Counted from the first letter of the stretch, positions 11,268-23,700 are shown. The stretch: DNA of 64,000 bases from Trileptium ribeirensis (GCA_030248225.1 JASANE010003112.1:1-64000), one strand, 5' to 3'. Numbers and translations are program-made. The notes: generated by a model not told the origin, from the letters alone.

Positions 11268-12434
11268 TCATAATATTTGCCTTTCCACCCACTTGCGAAG
11301 GAAACCAATGTATGGTTCCGTAACCTGAGGTTCTGCGGGTGGATGGTCGTTGGGACCAGTTTCCCAGGCATTTGTTTCTAATAGTTCCAGCGGGTAGTGG
11401 GGCATAGTTGCTTTCCGTGCCCTGTCCGGAAATTGACATTTAATATCTTGAAATAACTGGGTGAATTCCTTAGTCCAGGTGCTCACGTCGTCCTGTCCAA
11501 CGTCCCATGTTGGTGGTGGTGGTGCTACAATAGCTCGAGCGTTATCATTTAGGAGGTAATCGAAAGAGCAGATGTGTCGGCGCACACGACGCATTACTTT
11601 GCTTGGGGTGTCCAAGAGACGACCTTCGAATGGCTTGGATCGAAGGGCGGCCCTATATCCGCCAAGTATCACGATAGTCTCGGTCTGGGGCGTCGCGATA
11701 CACGTTGCCAGACGGATTAGGAATTGCATGGTGGCACCGGGCCAGGCGATGGCGAACCATCCCTTCGAAGCGGCCATTTTCACTAGCGGTGCGGCCATAT
11801 TGTCGCCCAAAATAAGGACCTTGGGCCAGTTGGCAATTCCGTGGCGGATGAAGGTCCGTATTTCTTCTAAGAGACGGCCCATGACATTATGGCATTGCCG
11901 CGGGCGTCGGCCGAAGGCGACGTCGTCTGGTCCAAGACCGATTCCCCAAAATGAGTCTGTGCGATTCGCCTCGAGCAATTGTGCATGGCCGGTGGCGAGG
12001 AGGACGTTCTGGAATTTTGGGATTTTGAACTTCTCGAGGAGCACCGTTCGCATGAGGTGCGGTAGGGCTGGGCGAAGGTGCTCCGTTGTTTCGGGGTCGA
12101 GGAATTTAGATTTGTTTCTCCGCGAGATGGCTTTGACGTCTCGAGCTCCCAATTTGAGATCGGAGATGTCTTGTCTGGCCTGGTCCTCGTCAAATAAATA
12201 GGTGACGAGGAGCTGATAGCCTTGCTCCGTTGAAGCATACTCGATTGGGTATTGCGTAATTGTTTGACCCAACGGAGCCATATTTGATAGTTCTGGCCAA
12301 CGTGTGCCTTTCGAAAGAAACGTTTCGATGGGGGCGGCGTAATTGATAGTGTAGAATGGCACACGCGGTGACGAATTTTGTTCCATTGTATTGGCTTGTT
12401 GGTTGATGATTCCTGCAATAATATTCATCGCCAT
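11268..12434 (-). CDS. ORF2: NADAR domain plus degenerate SGNH-like domain
   Basis: A 388-residue protein encoded after ORF1. Residues about 36-200 match the NADAR (YbiA-like, DUF1768) family. LSNMAP matches the family LSNFYP, ASTEQGYQ matches the S-x-E-h-x-x-Q segment, LATGHAQLLE matches L-x-TG-x-x-x-L-x-E, D160 and W163-G164 match D-x-x-WG, and NVMGRLLEEIR matches N-x-LG-x-L-L-x-x-R. NADAR enzymes are glycosidases tied to NAD/ADP-ribose chemistry, including removal of ADP-ribose from guanine. Residues about 203-310 look like an SGNH/GDSL hydrolase fold (VLILGDN, PGA, VILGG, APPPP), but the expected GDS serine is Asn212, so esterase activity is doubtful. The start is the ATG at 12434; a second ATG lies two codons on. 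It lies where env usually sits, but I see no signal peptide. The role is inferred: countering host ADP-ribosylation is possible. Confidence 0.75.
   Translation of the reverse strand: MAMNIIAGIINQQANTMEQNSSPRVPFYTINYAAPIETFLSKGTRWPELSNMAPLGQTITQYPIEYASTEQGYQLLVTYLFDEDQARQDISDLKLGARDVKAISRRNKSKFLDPETTEHLRPALPHLMRTVLLEKFKIPKFQNVLLATGHAQLLEANRTDSFWGIGLGPDDVAFGRRPRQCHNVMGRLLEEIRTFIRHGIANWPKVLILGDNMAAPLVKMAASKGWFAIAWPGATMQFLIRLATCIATPQTETIVILGGYRAALRSKPFEGRLLDTPSKVMRRVRRHICSFDYLLNDNARAIVAPPPPTWDVGQDDVSTWTKEFTQLFQDIKCQFPDRARKATMPHYPLELLETNAWETGPNDHPPAEPQVTEPYIGFLRKWVERQIL
11505..11828 (-). other. SGNH-hydrolase-like domain, nucleophile missing
   Basis: Residues 203-310 of ORF2. A hydrophobic strand runs into GDN (block I, Ser replaced by Asn). 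Then come a PGA turn, a second hydrophobic strand ending in GGY where block III usually has G-x-N, and a strand ending in APPPP. SGNH-type domains are known from other retroelements. The assignment is by pattern only; another Rossmann-like fold is possible. Confidence 0.4.
11835..12329 (-). other. NADAR domain of ORF2
   Basis: Residues 36-200 of ORF2. The family landmarks appear in the right order and spacing over about 165 residues, the usual NADAR length, and the conserved Glu (E70) and the D160-x-x-W163-G164 element are present, so the fold looks complete. Element 2 has lost this segment entirely. Confidence 0.8.
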
Positions 12435-12512
12435 TAGAGGCGGTTCTTGAAGGTCGGTTGGCGCGGGAGCTCGAGTTCTTGGGGGCGATGTTCTGGGCTG
12501 GCGTTTGCGTTA
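12435..12512 (-). other. Single TAA and 25 open codons linking ORF1 to ORF2
   Basis: ORF1 ends in TAA at 12510-12512. The next 25 codons are open and in the same frame as ORF2, whose ATG is at 12434. Stop readthrough (context TAA CGC), reinitiation or a spliced message could each give ORF2. Element 2 does not keep the frame relation, but it is a damaged copy. Confidence 0.6.
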
Positions 12513-14798
12513 CAATCGTCTTCCCCGAGGTGGTTGTCTGGGAGGTTGAACCACCTCCAGTCCAATGTCTTCGGGTCGCAATTGTCGTTGTCCGTCATTC
12601 TCGTCCGGTTCCAAGTCGGGATGCGCGGCCAACATGTCCTCAATGTCCTGGTCGTCAAATATGTCCCTGAAAGGTTCAAACATGTCGTGCTGGGCACGAA
12701 CATTCCTGGCTGGAGGGTTCATGGGCATGACAGGGTCACGATGTCGAGTCGGAGGGGCAAAAGGCACGGTTTGCCTAGCTGGGGCAGGGGGTCGGGGAGC
12801 AGGCTCTCGGGGAATCATACGCGGGATTACCACTCGGGCTTCCGGTCCGTGTGGTATATAGTCCGTATACACTCGGCGGCGGTCCCTAGCCTGACGATGT
12901 GGTTGGCGCCGAGTGGGTTCGGGAGGTTCTGTCCGGTCCTCGGTCTTCTCACCGAAAGGTCCTAACTCAGGAGATCCCTCGCTCTCCTCAGTAGAGGGGT
13001 CGAGTTCGAAGCGGGGTCTTCGACTAGGTCCCGGTAAAAGTTGACTCAGGGGTATCTCATCGTCCCAGTCTTCCCAAGTAACGTGCGGTTGAGCTTTGGC
13101 GCGTGCGGGTCGAGCTAGAGTTCCTTTCATGGCGGAGGATGCGCTGCGCGGCGGCGCCTTCTTCCTCCCCCGAATAGAAGAACCCTTGGTTGACTCGCCG
13201 ATGGTTGAAGTCGCTTCACTAGCCGTGGGGACGGCTCGTCGTCGAGATCGTTTAGCTTCGCCGCCCTCCGAAGATTCGGTGGGTCGACGTGACTCTTTGA
13301 TATCTCTTTCCTTTTCCTCACGTCTCCTAGCCAAACTCTCAACAAATTCTGCTACAATGTCGTCGGCGGCCGTTTGGTCTTCCGACGGCGGGTGCTGTAT
13401 GATAGGTCCTGCTAAATATTCTACTAAGTCAGTGGCGTCCTGAAGTTCTCCTCGAGCACGGGCCTCTTCATCTCTGATTCTCTTCCTTTCTTCCAAGGCC
13501 CATTCCCATTCTGCTTGTTGGTTTTGTCTCCTAGTGGTCCAGCGACCAAAGGAAGAAACCTGAGGGGTACCAGTCTCCTGTTCTGGTAGGGGTGATAGCG
13601 CAACCGGGGTTATCCCGTGTTGAGGTGGGGTTCTAGTTTTACGTTCCGCGAGAGGTGAGAGTAAGGGAGGTATTATCCATCGATGTGGCGGTGTTGGAGG
13701 TTCCATCGATTCGGGTGAAGTATCCTCAGAGTCTACAGAATACACTGGTTCGCTAGCCGGTGTGGGGGTTTTAGCTGGTTTCTGTCGTGGTTTAGGTACG
13801 GGCTTTCGAGTTGGAGCTGGTTCTACGGGAGGTTGGCTATAAACTGGGGCGGATTGCGTAGGTGGTGGCCTAGGAGGTGTCGAGTACGGTGTGATCCATT
13901 CGTCTGGGGTGTGCTCCTCTAACGTAGCTTCGAATCCTAAAGGCATCAGTGGCGTGTGTGGGAGCGGAGTAGGTGGAGCGGAATAAGCGTGTCGAGGCTT
14001 GGGATATCGGAGCTCGTGTGACTCAGGGGATTCGCGGTGAGTGCGGTACGGTACCAGGGGTTTATCCGGGTCAGTGATTAAGCGTTGTGAGTGGGGGCTG
14101 CGGTAGGTTTGTGTAGCGGCTGCGGCGCGGCGTTGGGCGGGCGTAAGCGGCGAGGTCTGGACTGCGTGTTCTACGGCTGAAGTTGGGGAAATAGCTGGTT
14201 CGGGAGTATGGGGCGGGGACTCATCCGGGTCTTGTGAAGCGAGTAGTTCGACGAGGCCTAAGTCGTTGACGTTGAATGGTCGTAACGAGCGGCCATTGCC
14301 TGAGCGTGGCAGAGCTAAGGGTCGAGTTGGTTCCTCAGTTCGGACGGATCGCTCTCGTTCCCGTATAGTAACTGGGGCAGTGTGTTGTCCGTATTCTGGA
14401 GAGAATGAGCCTGGGGGTTTATCAAGCGCGTAAGGCAACTTAGCAGGGTCTTGTGTAGCGAGCTCCTGTGAAATAGCGGGCCATTCAGTATCGGGAGTTC
14501 TATCGGGGTCACAAACAGGCAATCTGTTTTGTTGCGGGGCTCCGGCTGAACCTTGAGTTGGGGCCTGAATGGCTAATCGTTCCACTACGGCACGGTGTAT
14601 GTCAGCTTGAGCTTGCGTGTATATTATATTAGGATCACCGATCTCCACGCTAGTAGTGTCGGATGCACCGTCGATGTCTTGGCGCAGCCGGTCGACAGCC
14701 TCTGGATCGGCAGCCTGTAGTTCCCTAGCAAAATATTTATCGGCAAGGATAGTTTCTCCTGGTTCTTGTAGCGCAGCCTCAATGTAAGCGGGAGGCAC
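12510..14798 (-). other. Long proline-rich tail after integrase
   Basis: About 760 residues past the integrase, rich in P, E, R, S and T, with repeated short PPL/VALSPL-type segments and a conserved acidic end (DIFDDQDIEDML). Element 2 keeps much of it, so it is not junk read-through, but I recognise no fold. Most gypsy polyproteins end soon after the GPY module. Confidence 0.7.
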
Positions 14799-17700
14799 AG
14801 CCTTCAATAGATCGGCCATGTCCGGAAAGCTGCTAAGTGGGCGGTAGCATGGTTTGGTGCGGTTAACATGAACTACATGGTCTGAGGCATTGGGTTGGCC
14901 GGGGAGTTTGACACAGATGCAGGGCAGCATTATCTTAGTGATTTGGTACGGTCCACACCATCTGCGTTCCAGTTTACGAGATAATCCAGGGGTAGTATAG
15001 TATCGATAGACCCATACATGATCGTTCACTCTATAGTCTGGGACCTTAATTTTGCGATTGTAATAGCGTTTCCTATATTCTTTAGCCGACTCCATGGAGC
15101 GATAAGCTCGGTCTCTGATCGTGGCTAACCAGCGTTGTACGTTAGTGCGATAAGCTTCAGCTCCAGGATAACGTCCCCAATCAGTCTGTGTCTCGATTCC
15201 ACCCGGTACTCGGGGTTGGAATCCGTGCATGAGCATAAAAGGAGGATACTGTGTAGAGGCGTGTACTGCGGAGTTGTAAGACATTATGCAGTAGGGTAGA
15301 ACTTCGTCCCAAGTAGTGTGGTCATTCTCGGGTAAGGCTACTCTGAGGAGGAACAGTAATGTGCGATTGAAGCGTTCAATTTCTCCGTTTGCTTTTGGAT
15401 TGTAACTCAAAGTTTCTCGCTTAAAAGTGTGTAACCTAGCGCATAAGGCTTCCATGACTTCTGAAACGAAGCATCCTCCTCGGTCGGAAACTAGTTCCTC
15501 GGGAGCGCCGTAACGGCACACTACGTCTTCGACGAAAACTCGAGCTACACTTTTAGCTGTTTGGTCAGGTAATGCGGCGGCGATGACTAACTTGGTAAAT
15601 TGGTCGATGAAGGCAATGACATACCTATTTCCTTTTCGGGACAGAACTCGAGTGTCCAATATGTCGACGAACATGCGGTGCATAGGGGCACTAGCCAGCG
15701 GGTTATCTCCGAGCGCGGCTCGAACATTTTGAGGTAAATTTCGGGATCGCTGGCAAAGTACGCATCGTTTTACATATTCGTCCACGTCCTTACCCATGGT
15801 CTCCCAATAATAGAATTGTTTGAGCTTGCTCAGTAGACGATCCCTACCTGGATGTCCACCAAATAGAGTGTCGTGTTCGTGCTTGAGTATTTGTCGGATA
15901 AGTAGTCGGGGCACACATAATTTAGGTCTGTGGTCGTTCGGCATTATGGGGTGTAAGTATAGGATAGCAGTGTCGGGGCAGAGACGGTAGTGGTGGGCTT
16001 CTAGTTTTAGGGCAGTTGCCGCCTTTTCGTCAGCTGGCGACCGTCGTGTGTGCAAATACCACCATATGGGTCCAAATTGTTTGTCTCTGCGTTGGATATA
16101 GGGTAGATAATTGAGGAGATTTCGTCCTTCATATTGTTGGAAGTGTGGTAAATATATGTGTTCGCCGGTGTCATAGACTTGTTCAGGGCGTTGTAGTTGT
16201 ATTCGGGGTCCACAGGCGTAAGCGACCTTAATTAAAGTATCGAATTCCTCGACTTCTGGTAAACCACCATATCTTTTCCTGGCAGTTGTTGGTAATGTCT
16301 GGGGTCTAGTGGGATCAGGTGTACCAGCAGTGGCACGGGTGGAGCTTTCGCTTGCCGCGCCAGGGGCGGGCGGTGTCGGAGCAGTCGGTGGCTCGTGCGG
16401 TAGCGTAGGTCTAGTTGGTGGATCAGGGGCTGCTGGAGGTCCAGCGGCAGAGTCACTCACTGGTTCTCGAGTCGGGGGTGGTTCAGTCGGCGGTCCGGGT
16501 GCGGTCGAGCGCTTCCAGGGCATCTCGACTCCTTCGGGCCATGGGTCGTCGATGTCTCCACAGAAAATGAAACGCGTTGGGTCTGGTAGAGGATCATATC
16601 CTGGTCCTCCGAACATACGATAGAAGCGTTCCCGAACATACTCAGGTGGTAGGGAGACAGGAGCGTCAGGGGGAAGTCCCATGAGTTGTCGAGTAAGTCG
16701 TTTCCAAACTTCCTCCGTAGGGAATCGTCGGGGCGGTTTGGCAGGAGCTTTGCCCTTGCCATAATCCTGTCCTTTCACGGCTACAGCAACCATTCGAGGA
16801 TGGTCCTGCTCGTCGTTATCGGCTTCGTCAGCAGAGTCGGAGAAGTCCACGTCATGTCGGGGATCGCGTGAAAGTCCATCTGCGTTGGCATTGGCCTTAC
16901 CAGGTCGGTATTCGATGTTGAATCCACCGAATTCCATGAGTAACTCATTTCGCCATTGAGCTAGGCGTGAATTTCTCGGTGGTCTCTCGAACAGCGCCTT
17001 AAGCGGCTTGTGGTCCGTCTCAACATGGAATTCGTGTCCAAGCAGGTAATGCCTAAAATGTAGAGCGGCCCATCGAATAGCGAGGGCTTCGGTCTCAATA
17101 GCGGGGTATCGGCGTTGGTAGTCCACTAGTGATTTGCTAGCATAAGCGATAGGCAATGTCCCTTTATCGGTCTTTTGCGAGAGTACGGCTCCTAAAGCGT
17201 ATCCTGAAGCGTCCGTTTGTAGTATGAAGGGTTTGGAAAAGTCCGGGTAGATGAGTAGTGGTTCTTGCACTAGCGCTTTGCGTAGTTTTCCGAATGCTTC
17301 CTCGCATTGCGGTGTCCATTTAAATTCGTTGTCCTTACGTCGGAGGGCATTGAGTGGTTCGCAGATTTCGGAATAGTGTGGTATGAACTTGTGGTAATAG
17401 CCTACAAGTCCTAGGAAACTCTGTAATTGTTTGAGTGTCTCAGGTCTTTTGTAATTATCTATCGCGGCAGTTTTCTCAGGGTCAGGTTTTACTCCTTCAG
17501 AGCTAATAATATGTCCGAGGTATTTTAGCTGTTTCTGTCCGAATTGGCATTTGGAGGGTTTTAACTTAAGGTTGGCCTTACGAAACCTGTCGAAGACTGT
17601 GATGAGATCTGCTAAGTGTTGTTCAAATGTGGGTGAGAAAACTAATATGTCGTCTATGTAGATAAGGCATCTCTCCCATTCTAAGCCTTTTAAAATGATT

Positions 17701-20700
17701 GACATGCACCTTTGGAAGGCGCCTGGAGAAGAATTTAAACCAAAGGGTAAGACATTGTATTCATACTGTCCATGGACAGTGACAAAAGAAGTCTTTTCCT
17801 TAGTTTCAGGGTCTAATTCTAATTGCCAAAATCCTTTGTTAAGGTCCAGGCTTGACATGAATTTGGTGTTTCGCAAGCATCCTAATATGTCGTCTATGCG
17901 GGGTAACGGATATAAGTCGCGTTCGGCGACCACATTGAGTTTGCGAAAATCCACGCATAAACGTAAGGTGCCGTCACTCTTGGTGACGTACACTATGGGT
18001 GAACCCCAAGGTGAATCCGACGGTGTGATAAGGCCTGCTTCTACCATGTTGTTTAGTTCTTCCCTCAAGGGTTCACGTAAAGAATGTGCTAATCGATAGG
18101 GCACTTGTTTTATGGGTTTCGCGTCTCCAGTGATTATCCTATGCTGGTGTACACCACACCTTCCTAAGTCGAATGGGTGCACACTGAATATGTCTGCGTT
18201 TTCAGAAATGGTTGTTTTCAATTGTTTTAGTTCATAGGGGTTAAGCGTGGTCCGTCCAAAATCAATTTTGCTTAATACCTGTATGGATCGTTCCGTGTCG
18301 ATTGTCTTCTTTTGGTCGTTTATGACCTGTACCACGTTATCTCGTGTAACTCCTATGCGGTTGCATTGTTTAGTGTGCTGGGGAGGTCCGAGCTGAAGTA
18401 GACGCTTATTGCTGTCGTACAAGAGTTCGACCTCATTGTCGTCAAGCATCTCGATGTGTCCTATGGTTTGTCCTGCGTGTATTGCAACTGGTAAATTTCC
18501 AAAGTTCATCATTGCAACTGGAATCATGCGTTGACCAGTGAGTACTAGGGCGTGTGCGATGGCAATGTCTCTTATGAAGGGATCCGGTACAAATAGTGCT
18601 TGGCCAGTGGGCGGTTGGGTGATCTCGGGAACAGCGTTGATGAATAGTTCGGTGTTCGGTGGCACCTGTGTGTATTTCCTTGATACTACGTTGATGACGG
18701 GCGGTCGATAATCTCCTTGGTCTGCAAAAGGAGCGGAGCAGTTCTCCGTTCCGTTCGATAAATCCAAACAGCGGTCCTTGAAATTTATGGCTACATACGG
18801 TAGTAGAGCCATGAAATCGGTACCCAAGATGCATTCGTACGGTGTGTCGGTAGTCACTTGGAAGTCGCATGGGGTGCTCAGCGAGCCTATTGTAATTGGT
18901 GCTTTCACTACTCCACTAATGGTCAGTTCCTGTTGTGTAGCTGATACTATGCGGGTGGTGTTAGTGTCTCGGGGTACTAAACCTAAACGGGCGGCTAGGG
19001 CTTGGGACATGATTGAGACATCAGCTCCGGTGTCTACAAGTGTCGTGACTGGAGTGCCAAGTATGGTTGCGTTTATGAGAAGCGGGGTATTACCTGCATT
19101 CATTGTGTTTAATTGTCTGGTGAACATACCTTGTCGAGGTCCGCGGCGTAGGTCACGGGTAGGAGCAGCGAATAATTCATCGTCCTCTATGAAAACAAGT
19201 TCTTCTTCGGAAGAAGCACGGGTTGTCAATAGTCTGTTAGAACGACGCGGGGCACGATTGGACACAACGGACACGCGCGGCGTCCCCGAAGGTACAATCG
19301 AAACCTCGGTCGGCGAAACTCGAGGTGTAGTCTCCTCCTCCGGTGGTGCGCTAGGGCCTCTTTTGTCGGCTCTAATCCATCTAATTGCTTTTCGGGGTTT
19401 TCCGTCGGTTTTAATCAATCTCCCGCGGCATGGTAGCCATCGGGGTAGGTAGTAGGCATACTTAGGAGAGACCTTACACTTGGTCATACAGTAGACCAGA
19501 CTGAGTATACTAACGATGATGGTAACGATGAAGTAGGGCGAAAGTCCGGTATACTCTAAAGCAGGAAAGTTGACTATCTTTTGAACTTGTTCCTTGGCTA
19601 TTTGAGCTACCTGTAAGTTAGTCGCTTTAGCGTCGTCTAGTGAACTCCAGGTTAAAGGTCTTAATTTGATACCGGAGAACCGGTCAATGGTAATATTCGG
19701 CCCAAATTTGATTGTAATCTCTTCTGGCTTTAGCATGCTTGTTAATACGATCGATCCTACGACTAACTGTGTATAATTTCCATGGGGAAACCATAAGATT
19801 CCATTAGGGGGAACCTTAACGGCCTTGCCTAAGGTTACATGCGCGAGCTGTCTACGATTAGTCAGTATAACCTCAGGTTCACTAGTCCTAATTAGAACAC
19901 CTTGGATAGTGGTATGTACGGCTGTATCATTGGCGAGTGGACCGATAAGCGTGCGGTTGCTGCATGCGTGTTTGGTGGATTCGGGCACGAATTCACCTGC
20001 GATAATCCATTCTAGGCAGTTGGTGCTGTGGTCGGTTAGTAGCGCATGGGGTGCACAAAAAGCAATTCCGGGTCTGTGCTTGCATGCTCCTAGGTTCAGC
20101 GACTCGAAACGCGTATGTCCCAATCTAGCTGCGTGTTGCGGTAGCGGTAGTCTCAGCTGCGTTAGCGAGTCAGGAGCGTTCCAACCTGTATTGTAGACTC
20201 GGAAATAAGGTCGAACATCGCTGCGTTTGGGTAGCGGTAACTGCAAAATAAAGCCGAAGCGGAACCCTGTTAAGTCTACACTTACGGGCATTACTCGTCC
20301 AAACTGATACGCGAGACTGGGTTCTCGCATTAGAATAGTTTTAGAAATGCGGGGATCCATTGCGAAGAGTCGTCGTAGCATGACGACATCGATAACAGCA
20401 GGGGAGAGTTCGCCGTTTAACATAGACTCCATGATGGCCTGTACCGACGAGCGCATGTTCGCTCGAAGTATGTGGTCAATCAACTGATGGTGTACGTGTG
20501 TGACCTCTTTCTGGTCAGCACAGCGGACCTGTTCGATCATGGAGACTACCTCCTGCATGCTGTGGTGTAGAAATGCATAGATGTCCTCGTTAGCTCGGGT
20601 TAGTTGCTTTATTGCTTTGGTGTTCCGAAAGGAGACGTCGTTCGTCTCGCGCATAAATTTTTCGAGAACGGTCACTTGTTGGCGTACGTTATTAATATGA

Positions 20701-23700
20701 ACGCCGTTAGCGAAAGCCATTCCTAAACCTAGAAAACCAGAAACGGCGCCGGCGGCGGCGGCGATTAAGCTTGCAAAGCGCTTTTCTCGGCGGTTGGTAA
20801 GGTCGCATAGGTGTTCGTTTTCTACGCAGAAGGAATGCACGAGCAGCGAGTAGTAATGCGTGTCTAGTATGCCATGGTAGGCATCGTCCAGTTCGCGTTC
20901 TAGTGCGCTCAAGGTTGTATGCAACTGCGGGTACTCAGTACAATTCGCTTTTCTGCAGCAATCAGCTCGGCAGGAACCATTCCCTTCATACGGTGGGCAA
21001 ACATTGCTTACGTAGGGGTCCGACTTGCGTTCCCAGTCTCTCAATGACAGTTGCAGGACCACTGGCAAATGCGTGGTCTGGTCAGAGGTGATTACCAAAC
21101 CTTGCGGTTCGACAACGACACCCACTTGGCGGTTCACGAAAGCACCAAGTCGCGAGATTGCATCGCTGAAAGGCGAGAGCGTGGCGTGTGTGGAGCTCAA
21201 CGTCGAAAGCCAAAGTAACAGTAAGATAGTACAAACTTTCCGCATACCTGTATTCTGACCTAATCCGCTATTCAAGCCAGGTGAAGAGGGTCGAGCCATC
21301 TTTCGGGGAGGCTCTGATTCATCCTCACTGTCCACTGCTTGCTCGTCAGTTCCACTCGGGGTTTCCCTATCAGTTGGTCCGATATTCGCTACAGTTGGTT
21401 CATTCTGCTCACCGAGATCCTCTTCGGAAGTGTTCAAACAGTCAGCCATTGCTAGGGCCAGCTGTTCGTCCAAATCTTGAGTAGAGCTACTAATGCTACC
21501 GCGTCGGAGTGAACACGGTTCCGAGATCAGGTAGTCTACTTCTACGTGCTCACCTATTGTCATACCGCACTCAATTTGGAGCATATTGACGCTAGCAGGA
21601 CGTCTCAGGAGTCTTAAACGCGCACATAAGAGCACTAGGCGGTCCCGTCTATGGGATTCGTCTGTAAACTCCATGTTATTCAGTGTGTACTGAGCAAAAG
21701 TGGTTATTGGGACTCCTTCACTGCCTTGATTCCTATAAATAAATTCCAACAGCTGGGGCGCTTCGCTCAGCATCTCATGCAAATCGATATTGGCGGCGCG
21801 TGAGAGCCGTTGCATTCGGGGCGTCTGAATACCAATGTAATAACGCCAGTTAGGTATTATATACCCGTCAATACGGATAGATGCACAAGCAGTGCTTAAA
21901 GTACCGTGGTAATTCCATTTTCCATGGCGTCCGACAAAATAACAGCAAGGATCGATGCTCGATGTTGGTCGGCTATGACTCCTCCTACACTCCTGACATA
22001 TTGGGTGCTTATTCAGCTCTGCCTCAAATTCCTTCTCCATGACTTGCTGGAGCGTGTGGCCATTCACGCATTGACCCAACAATTCCATGAGGAGTTCCAA
22101 CGAAGCAAGAGCCACTGGATCGAGGTACAATCCAGTTACGCGGTGGTCAATAGGAGATGCCATGCCTAGGATACTGCTTAACATAGCAGAGTCTCGTTGA
22201 AGTGCTGGATCCTCACTACACTCGAAGCGAACGTCGAAAAGCCTACTTAGGTTGTTCAGTTGTTCCATAGCTAACACAACTCTCCTATAGAAAAGAGCCT
22301 GTGGTTGTAGTACCACAGACTGTCCGAAGTCGGCGTTTATCTCACCTGCTCTAAAGTTAATCGGAATAAGACATTCCGCTACGAAGGGGTTTGAATTCTC
22401 AGCTATTTCGATGCGCGGATATTGATAATTCGAGGTCTCGGCATGATCAGTAGAAATGGTAAACAATGTGTCTGATCCCACAATACGATTCCGTTCACTC
22501 GCTGTCAGTGAGCGAACGCGTCCTCGTTCAATCGGAAGGTCATTAGTAAGATAAAGTCCATACATGCTGTGCAATTGCTCATCGAGTCGGCGTGATCGTT
22601 CGTCGTTAGCGTCCTGTACAAAGTCAAGTAATTGTCTTCGTCCCATACATGCGTCTGAATGTTCACTGATTATGATTACGGATTCCTCCGAATTACCTGG
22701 GGACATACTTGGTCTCCCTTCGACGGATTCATCCTCGGCTACCTTAGATCTCTTAAGTGGGCTATCCGAATTACCCGAGGGCATACAAGGCACCTCTTCG
22801 ACGGATCCCAAAATATCGCTAGAAACGCTAGACAAAGTGTCAGTGGACTCACCTAAATTACCCGGGCGCATACGTGGCGACCCTTCGATAGGATCCTCCC
22901 TTGCACTGTTGTCCGAGTGAGCCAATCTCAACTCGCTCGCGTCTAACGACTCATCCTCATCACTGTCTTCTTCGGTGGTCACATCCGACTCATCCTCGCT
23001 GGTAGTGTCATCAGCGTCTCCGGAGCGGATTGACAAATGACTTGTTCGCAGGCTCAAGTCAACACCTTCGTCCGATGGTGCTCGCTGTAACACATTGTTT
23101 CGGCGCGTTTCCCACGCCCCTTCACGGTGCCACTCTCGTACATCGGGGGTGGGTCCACGTCGGTACCAATCGGCGTTCGGATCTTCCCAATTCGCCCAAA
23201 ACTCTTCGTCGCTCAATAGTTGTTCCTCGTCGAGTTCGCTATCACTGGCTTCGTCGTAACTGTCGTCGGAGTCATCAGGAGCGTTGATTATCTCACACTC
23301 AGGCTCGCTATCCTGCTCATCCTCAAAATCGCTATGTGCATGTGCAGTGCTTTGACTTAGATTAGACACTTTCGCTTCGCTTAAATGTTTCGCATCGCTC
23401 GCTGTGGATCCACTTCGTTCAAATAGGAGCTCAACCGACTCCCTCAATTCACTATTCTTCTGTTCAACAACATCATTATCCACATCAACTTCATCATGCA
23501 AGTCATTGAAAAAACTTAGCTCAGCATGGGGAACGTTACTGCGCGCTTCAGTAACGCTTGGCGCAACGGAAGCCTCACAATGCGATGGACGGCCTTTATT
23601 TGCCACTCCGCCATCAACATCCCCGTACCTGGGCAGACCCCGGGCAATACTTTCAGCCCCAACGATCATACCCGCTTCATCGGTGCGAACGGTCGCGAAC

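Noticed and set aside
11572..12201. Plus-strand frame of 209 codons opposite ORF2
   Set aside because: It is the antisense shadow of ORF2; the NADAR motifs lie on the minus strand.
21186..21245. Env as a separate gene with its own start
   Set aside because: The internal ATG with signal peptide is real, but no stop separates it from the upstream frame, so it is described as a domain of ORF1; a spliced or separate message remains possible.
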